Assembly (NCBI GenBank): GCA_016783865.1
Contig: JADHVS010000066.1
Span: 1-19,653 of the forward strand
Direction of reading: 5' to 3'
DNA from: Bacteroidales bacterium
Lineage (GTDB): Bacteria; Bacteroidota; Bacteroidia; Bacteroidales; SM23-62
Length of the DNA stretch: 19,653 nt
In this document: positions 15,548 to 19,653 of the stretch, piece after piece
Position numbering within the stretch: the first letter of the stretch is position 1
Layout: each line of letters begins with the position of its first letter
Translations under genes and position numbers: made by a program
Notes under the pieces: model-generated
What the model was told of the DNA's origin: nothing
Seen by the model: only the letters and a program-made list of their open reading frames with translations
The model's database searches: none

Positions 15548-16477
15548 TTGAAACATATATTCACCTTCGCCGCAGTCATTTTTGCATTGATGGCTTGCAA
15601 TACAACAGTTAAAACTAACTCTGAAACAACTACCGATATGGACGAAATAAAAACATTTAAGCTACACGAGGTCTTGTTAACTATTGATCCCAATGATGGG
15701 GCAAAGGACATTTCCCTGAATGCATATGGCGTGGAGCTGTTAACTGGTAAAGAGGTAAGGAAGGAGTATTACGGCAGTTCTTTGTGGCTGAGTCCCCAGG
15801 GAAAATTCTGGCCCGAGCCTGACGCCCTGGATTATGGGCCATATGAGGTTTCTGAAGTGGAGGGGGGTATTTTGTTCACCAGTGAACCTGATAATATGCA
15901 TGGATTTCAATATTTCAAGGAGATCAGGTTGGATTATGAAAGGAATGCATTTATCCATACTTATAAGATTAAGAACATTTCGGATTCAGTACAATCCTGT
16001 GCTGCCTGGGAAGTGACACGTTTACCGAAAAAAGGATTGTCCCTTTTTCCGCTAAGCGAATATGGCATTGATAAAAAGCAAACTATTGATACCTCCATTA
16101 CAACCCTTGAAAAAGATGGGTTGATGTGGCATTCCTATGATACGTCCCAACTGGGTCATCCCGGTAAACATTGCAAAACTTTTGCATTCGGATCGGAAGG
16201 ATGGCTGGCTTATGTGCTGGAGGATGTATTGCTGATAAAACAGTTTCCAAATGTTTCACCGGAACACATTGCAGAAGGAGAATCAGATATCGAGATTTAT
16301 GTTTGTCCTCAATTCAATTATATCGAACTGGAATCTCAGGGCCCATATACATCATTGGAACCGGGGGAAGACCTGGGATATACAGTGACCTGGTACCTGA
16401 AAAAGCTGCCGGAAAAGATAGAAAAAAAACCAGGAAGTAATGAACTTATTAAGCTTGTCAGGGAAACAATTAATTAG
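15548..16477 (+). CDS. DUF4380 / mutarotase-like lipoprotein
   Basis: This 309-residue protein has a signal peptide and lipobox LMAC (C17), so it is exported and lipidated. The mature part resembles DUF4380, a galactose-mutarotase-like beta-sandwich. Notable segments are DISLNAYGVELLTG near the N-terminus and IELESQGPYTSLEPGEDLGYTVTWYL near the C-terminus. The start is TTG at 15548. No ATG gives the signal peptide, and the ATG at 15521 reads into a stop after six codons. Proteins of this group are often found with glycoside hydrolases, but no reaction is established. Its neighbours (GH105 and sulfatase) point to a sugar-binding or anomer-related role in glycan use. Confidence 0.7.
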   Translation: MKHIFTFAAVIFALMACNTTVKTNSETTTDMDEIKTFKLHEVLLTIDPNDGAKDISLNAYGVELLTGKEVRKEYYGSSLWLSPQGKFWPEPDALDYGPYEVSEVEGGILFTSEPDNMHGFQYFKEIRLDYERNAFIHTYKIKNISDSVQSCAAWEVTRLPKKGLSLFPLSEYGIDKKQTIDTSITTLEKDGLMWHSYDTSQLGHPGKHCKTFAFGSEGWLAYVLEDVLLIKQFPNVSPEHIAEGESDIEIYVCPQFNYIELESQGPYTSLEPGEDLGYTVTWYLKKLPEKIEKKPGSNELIKLVRETIN

Positions 16478-16574
16478 ATACAAGTGAACAGAACCTGGCG
16501 GGTGACTGATCCGGATGCCAGCCAACCCGGCGCAAAGGAGTTTTTACCCAATCCCATACTTGAGATTGATATTC

Positions 16575-16601
16575 AGATGCTGAACCAAGTTCAGCATGAC
16601 A
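16575..16601. repeat. Half copy of the REP-like element, between convergent genes
   Basis: This 27-base copy matches the right half of the element at 9490-9556 with 24 identities. Its hairpin ATGCTGAAC-CAA-GTTCAGCAT (16577-16597) has a perfect 9-bp stem. One substitution pair compared with the other copy (A and A becoming C and G) keeps the pairing and even lengthens the stem. It lies directly against the sulfatase stop codon and may end transcription from both convergent genes. Confidence 0.65.
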
Positions 16602-16602
16602 T

Positions 16603-17967
16603 CTAGTCCCCTACCTGGCTATCCATTTCAGCAGCGATTCTCTGCATTTTCTGAAGCATCTCTTCCACCTTTTTCGGGTGGCGATTGGCTACATTGTACC
16701 TCTCCGACGGATCAAGGTCGAGGTTGAATAATTCCGGGGTTAACGGATCCGTTTCATCCAGATCTGTCCGGAGATGCCTGCTCAGTCTTAACTTCCATTC
16801 ACCGTGCCGGACACCTTCGATCCGTTTGTCCCTGAAATAGAAAAACTCAAATTCCGGAAAATCCTTTTCCCCGGTGATGGCTCCCAGGATATTCCTGCCG
16901 TCATAGATCCGGTCGCCGGGCATTTGGGCGCCTGTTGCAGCCACAATGGTGGGAAACAGATCAACTGTGGAAGCCGGATCCGCTATCACCTGTCCCGGAG
17001 GTATCCGACCGGGCCAGGACATAATACCAGGCACACGGTTGCCTCCTTCATAAGTCGTTCCTTTTGCACCCCGGAGTGGTCCCGGAGAACCCACATGCCA
17101 TGGTTCATTCCCTCCCTGCAGCATGCGGTCGGGAAGGTATAACCAGGGACCGTTATCGCTGGTGAAAACCACCAGTGTATTTTTATCCAGGTTGAGTTCC
17201 TTCAGCTTTCCAACAATCTGGCCGGCACTCCAGTCGATGGTCTGGATCACGTCCCCATATAAACCCGACCTCGATTTTCCTTTAAACTCAGGTGCAGTAT
17301 TAACCGGAAGATGAGGCATCGAATAGGCAAGGTACAGGAAAAAGGGGTCATCCTTGTTGGTCTCTATGAAATTCATAGCCTGTTCAGTATATCGTACGGT
17401 TAAAAATTCCTGTATGACCGTATCCTCAAGAGCCACTGTATCTTTCATGAGTCGAAGAGGTGTGTCGGTCTGCACCCATGGTTTGATCATGTCGTTACTG
17501 TACAACAAACCGAAATAGTGATCGAATCCCCTGGAGGTAGGCATATATTCCGGCTTGAAATGTCCGAGATGCCATTTGCCAATGTGCATGGTCTGGTATC
17601 CTTCCTGTTTTAAAATATTGGCCATGGTAATTTCCCCGAGAGGGAGGCCATATTGTGTATCAGGACCGATATTGCCCGGCATGCCGCAACGGGGTGGATA
17701 GCGACCAGTAAGCAGGGCAGACCTTGATGGTCCACAAACAGGTGTGGGCACATAAAAAGAAGTGAACCGGATGCCAGCATCGGCCAGCCCATCCAGGTTT
17801 GGGGTCTGGATGGTCGGATGTCCATAACACGAAAGATCCCCGTATCCCATGTCATCGGCAAACAGGATAATGACATTGGGGGTTGAAGATATTTGGGAGT
17901 TTTCTTCACAGGAGGTTGCAAATAATGCAAGGAAGATAATAACTATGAGAGGTAATGTATTTTTCAT
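16603..17967 (-). CDS. Formylglycine-dependent (type I, S1-family) sulfatase lipoprotein
   Basis: This 454-residue protein has a lipobox FATSC (C20). The alkaline-phosphatase-like sulfatase fold is evident. It has metal ligands D38-D39 in NVIILFADDMGYGD, the sulfatase signature CGPSR (78-82, with C78 the residue converted to formylglycine), GKWHLG (130-135), MPHLP (217-221) and the second metal site TSDNG (269-273). The cysteine type needs an anaerobic sulfatase-maturating radical-SAM enzyme, which is not in this window. It would remove sulfate esters from a glycan at the cell surface or periplasm. It follows the Nramp-like gene by 82 bp on the same strand, separated by a degenerate repeat, so co-transcription is possible. 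The exact S1 subfamily is not assignable by eye. Confidence 0.9.
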   Translation of the reverse strand: MKNTLPLIVIIFLALFATSCEENSQISSTPNVIILFADDMGYGDLSCYGHPTIQTPNLDGLADAGIRFTSFYVPTPVCGPSRSALLTGRYPPRCGMPGNIGPDTQYGLPLGEITMANILKQEGYQTMHIGKWHLGHFKPEYMPTSRGFDHYFGLLYSNDMIKPWVQTDTPLRLMKDTVALEDTVIQEFLTVRYTEQAMNFIETNKDDPFFLYLAYSMPHLPVNTAPEFKGKSRSGLYGDVIQTIDWSAGQIVGKLKELNLDKNTLVVFTSDNGPWLYLPDRMLQGGNEPWHVGSPGPLRGAKGTTYEGGNRVPGIMSWPGRIPPGQVIADPASTVDLFPTIVAATGAQMPGDRIYDGRNILGAITGEKDFPEFEFFYFRDKRIEGVRHGEWKLRLSRHLRTDLDETDPLTPELFNLDLDPSERYNVANRHPKKVEEMLQKMQRIAAEMDSQVGD

Positions 17968-17980
17968 AAGTTTTAAATTA

Positions 17981-18040
17981 AGAGTTGCGAGTTACTGGTT
18001 ACGAGGTATCTGGTTTCGAGCACTCCTTTGTAACTCGTAC
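17981..18040. repeat. Degenerate GTTACGAG-type tandem repeat
   Basis: GAGTTGCGAGTTAC, TGGTTACGAGGTATC and TGGTTTCGAGCAC are successive diverged copies of a 14-15 base unit around GTTACGAG. They are followed by an inverted GTAACTCG at 18030-18037 that pairs with the first units. From memory, runs of this GAGTTACGAG type are common intergenic repeats in Bacteroidota and give spurious short ORFs. It fills most of the 82-bp gap before the sulfatase start. Confidence 0.55.
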
Positions 18041-18049
18041 TATTCATTT

Positions 18050-19459
18050 TTACCAAATCTTCGGTAACTGGTATATACAAAAATAACTAAAGAACAGAAA
18101 CGCCACTATCAATCCGGCTGCAATTGTCCAGTGGGGACGAAGAATTCTTGCCACCTCCGGTTTGAAGAACCTGGGCATGACAAAATAGAGTGCAACCAGG
18201 ATTAAGACGGCTTGCAGCGGAGTCAGTAAAAGCCCTTCAAAGATTGCTGCAAATTTTACCAATGCAACAGGCTGATAACTAAAAGTATATATAATAATCA
18301 TGCTGCCGGTAAAAAATATGATAAGAAAGATCCGGAACTGGGTTTTCCAGGCAAACTTCCTGTTAAAAGCCGGAACGCATATCCTTAATGAATCTGCTAT
18401 TAACCGGGGCCATCCTGCCTGTTGCCCGATCGATGTTGAGAACAGGGCCGCCGTTCCTCCCAGAAGGAATAGAAATCCACCAACGGACCCCCATTGAGAA
18501 GCAAATATGCCGGATAACTGGGTTGCAACATCTTCACCTTCCGGTGCAATTTCCTGTGGACCCAGTACTCCTGCTCCGGCAATTAAAAAGCCGCCTGTAA
18601 CTAAAATGCCAATGATCATGGCAAACGAGGAGTCTGTGGTTACCATCATGATCCAGCCCTTGAGATTCCTTGCATCTGAAACATTTAGTTTGCTCAGCTT
18701 GGCAAGGTTGGCCCGGACGCCATACTTGTTTTTCCTGGCGGCGCCATATCCGGCTCCCATTACCCAGTAAGAATACCAGACCTGGCTCGCAAAACCTCCG
18801 GCCCCCCAGCCCAGCAAAGGCAGAATTTCACTCCATGGGTTCGCAGTAATATTGTCCTGAATTATCCAATCTGGCATGGCGGGTTTGTTCGGGATCAATC
18901 CATGCAAAAATTCTGAAAAGGGAGGAAAAACTTTGATGGCAACATAAACAACACCGACAATGGTAATGAGGATCAAAACACTCATCGTGATTTTCATCCA
19001 TTTGAATTCACCTGTCCAGGCAATTAAAAAGGCCACAAAGGCAATGATCCAGCCGCCGACGGTTGTACTAACCGGCAGAATCTGACTGAGGAATGCGCCC
19101 CCTGCTGCAGCAACAGATCCTATGGCGAACAACCCTGCGACAAACTGGGTGATCATTATGAGCCATACTGCCCAGTTGGAAGGCCCCGGGATCCGGCTGA
19201 ACATATCCATCATCCCTTCTCCCGTGCACACGGTGTACCTGGCGCCCGACATGCCGATCCAGAACTTAAGGAAAATCCCTATGATCACCGCCCAGAGCAC
19301 TGCGGACCCAAGAATGGCGCCGGTGCGGGTGGCAATGATCACCTCTCCGGATCCGATGTACTCGGATACCCAGACAATGGAAGGGCCTATCATCAGTAGG
19401 ATCGCCCAGCCCCGTGGGGCGGATTTTATGGTATGATCATTTTCCAGACTGTCAGCCAT
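18050..19459 (-). CDS. Nramp-like (APC superfamily) inner-membrane transporter
   Basis: This 469-residue protein has about 11 hydrophobic membrane segments. Its first segment (20-50) aligns with Nramp TM1, but where classical Nramp proteins have the metal-binding D-P-G-N this one reads Y-I-G-S-G-E (35-39). The TM6 equivalent GWGAGGFASQVWYSYWVM (216-233) lacks the classical M-P-H-N. The metal ligands Asp, Asn and Met are therefore missing, and manganese or iron transport is unlikely. The fold is LeuT-like, so cation- or proton-coupled uptake of some other solute is possible. The gene overlaps the upstream permease by 34 bases and is followed by the sulfatase gene. The fit with sulfated-glycan use suggests a product of that pathway, but this is inference. 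Confidence 0.75.
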   Translation of the reverse strand: MADSLENDHTIKSAPRGWAILLMIGPSIVWVSEYIGSGEVIIATRTGAILGSAVLWAVIIGIFLKFWIGMSGARYTVCTGEGMMDMFSRIPGPSNWAVWLIMITQFVAGLFAIGSVAAAGGAFLSQILPVSTTVGGWIIAFVAFLIAWTGEFKWMKITMSVLILITIVGVVYVAIKVFPPFSEFLHGLIPNKPAMPDWIIQDNITANPWSEILPLLGWGAGGFASQVWYSYWVMGAGYGAARKNKYGVRANLAKLSKLNVSDARNLKGWIMMVTTDSSFAMIIGILVTGGFLIAGAGVLGPQEIAPEGEDVATQLSGIFASQWGSVGGFLFLLGGTAALFSTSIGQQAGWPRLIADSLRICVPAFNRKFAWKTQFRIFLIIFFTGSMIIIYTFSYQPVALVKFAAIFEGLLLTPLQAVLILVALYFVMPRFFKPEVARILRPHWTIAAGLIVAFLFFSYFCIYQLPKIW

Positions 19460-19653
19460 ACAGGAATTGCTATCAGGGTTATAAAATAAGAAATAAATGT
19501 TATACCACCTATTTTGTTAAGGTTTCCACCAAAGGCTCTGACCTGTAGAATAAGTGCGGTGGCCGGTGCTGCAGCCGCCTGAATAACCAGCACATCACAC
19601 AATAATGGCTGATTCTCATATACTTTGAATAAATACAGGATAGAAATTACCAG
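19426..19653 (-). CDS. C-terminal part of an AEC-family permease (cut by window edge)
   Basis: On the minus strand an open frame enters at the window edge and runs 75 codons to a TAA at 19428-19426. Two hydrophobic segments are visible, around VLVIQAAAAPATALILQV and ITFISYFITLIAIPVWLTVW. The small-residue A-A-A-P-A-T-A-L pattern and following S-x-x-x-T-L-x-x-x-P-x-W match the end of auxin-efflux-carrier (AEC, Mem_trans) family permeases. These proteins move organic anions such as carboxylates across the inner membrane. The end overlaps the start of the Nramp-like gene by 34 bases in another frame, so the two are translationally coupled. The N-terminal three quarters lies outside the window. 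Confidence 0.7.
   Translation of the reverse strand: MVISILYLFKVYENQPLLCDVLVIQAAAAPATALILQVRAFGGNLNKIGGITFISYFITLIAIPVWLTVWKMIIP

Noticed and set aside
1..19653. CRISPR array, tRNA or rRNA genes
   Set aside because: I saw no regularly spaced repeat-spacer pattern and no cloverleaf or rRNA-like segments on either strand. The direct repeats found come in pairs or triplets near promoters only.

Overview
The window looks like a Bacteroidota chromosome segment, probably from the Bacteroidales/Marinilabiliales side. The signs are moderate G+C, weak or absent Shine-Dalgarno sequences, promoter matches to the Bacteroidota -33/-7 pattern (TTTG-N19-21-TAnnTTTG), several flexible-lipobox lipoproteins, and a TetR-TolC-MFP-RND operon ending in a PII-like gene. 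The genus cannot be fixed from the sequence alone.

Layout. (1) 1-136: the 3' end of an ORF that may be an IS200/RAYT-type transposase, followed by two compact hairpins. (2) 598-2061, minus strand: a three-gene hipB-hipS-hipT toxin-antitoxin operon. Three similar imperfect palindromes spaced 61-62 bp apart lie in the intergenic region it shares with a divergent lipoprotein carrying a methyltransferase fold (2296-3021). (3) 3299-4510: an AAA ATPase with a C-terminal DUF4143 domain, preceded by two palindromic direct repeats 33 bp apart. (4) 4767-6232: an AbiEi/AbiEii (type IV) toxin-antitoxin pair. (5) 6424-13017: an efflux operon of TetR regulator, TolC-like channel, lipoprotein membrane-fusion protein, RND pump and PII-like protein. 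A perfect inverted repeat lies in the spacer of the predicted promoter, and a REP-like element lies between the fusion-protein and pump genes. (6) 13151-14275: a second AAA/DUF4143 ATPase, again preceded by a direct repeat at exactly 33 bp. (7) 14288-19653: a carbohydrate-related region with a GH88/GH105 lipoprotein, a DUF4380 lipoprotein, a formylglycine-type sulfatase, an Nramp-like transporter and the C-terminus of an AEC-family permease.

How the parts fit together. The left third (about 0.6-6.2 kb) is an accessory cluster of conflict and toxin-antitoxin genes next to a possible transposase end. The middle is a self-regulated efflux operon. The right third suggests breakdown of a sulfated, uronate-containing glycan: a sulfatase, an unsaturated-glycuronyl hydrolase, a mutarotase-like protein and two inner-membrane transporters. 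No SusC/SusD pair is visible here. The least explained parts are the two DUF4143 ATPases with their 33-bp tandem operator-like repeats, the evenly spaced hip operators, the PII-like partner of the RND pump, and the Nramp homologue that has lost the classical metal-binding motif.
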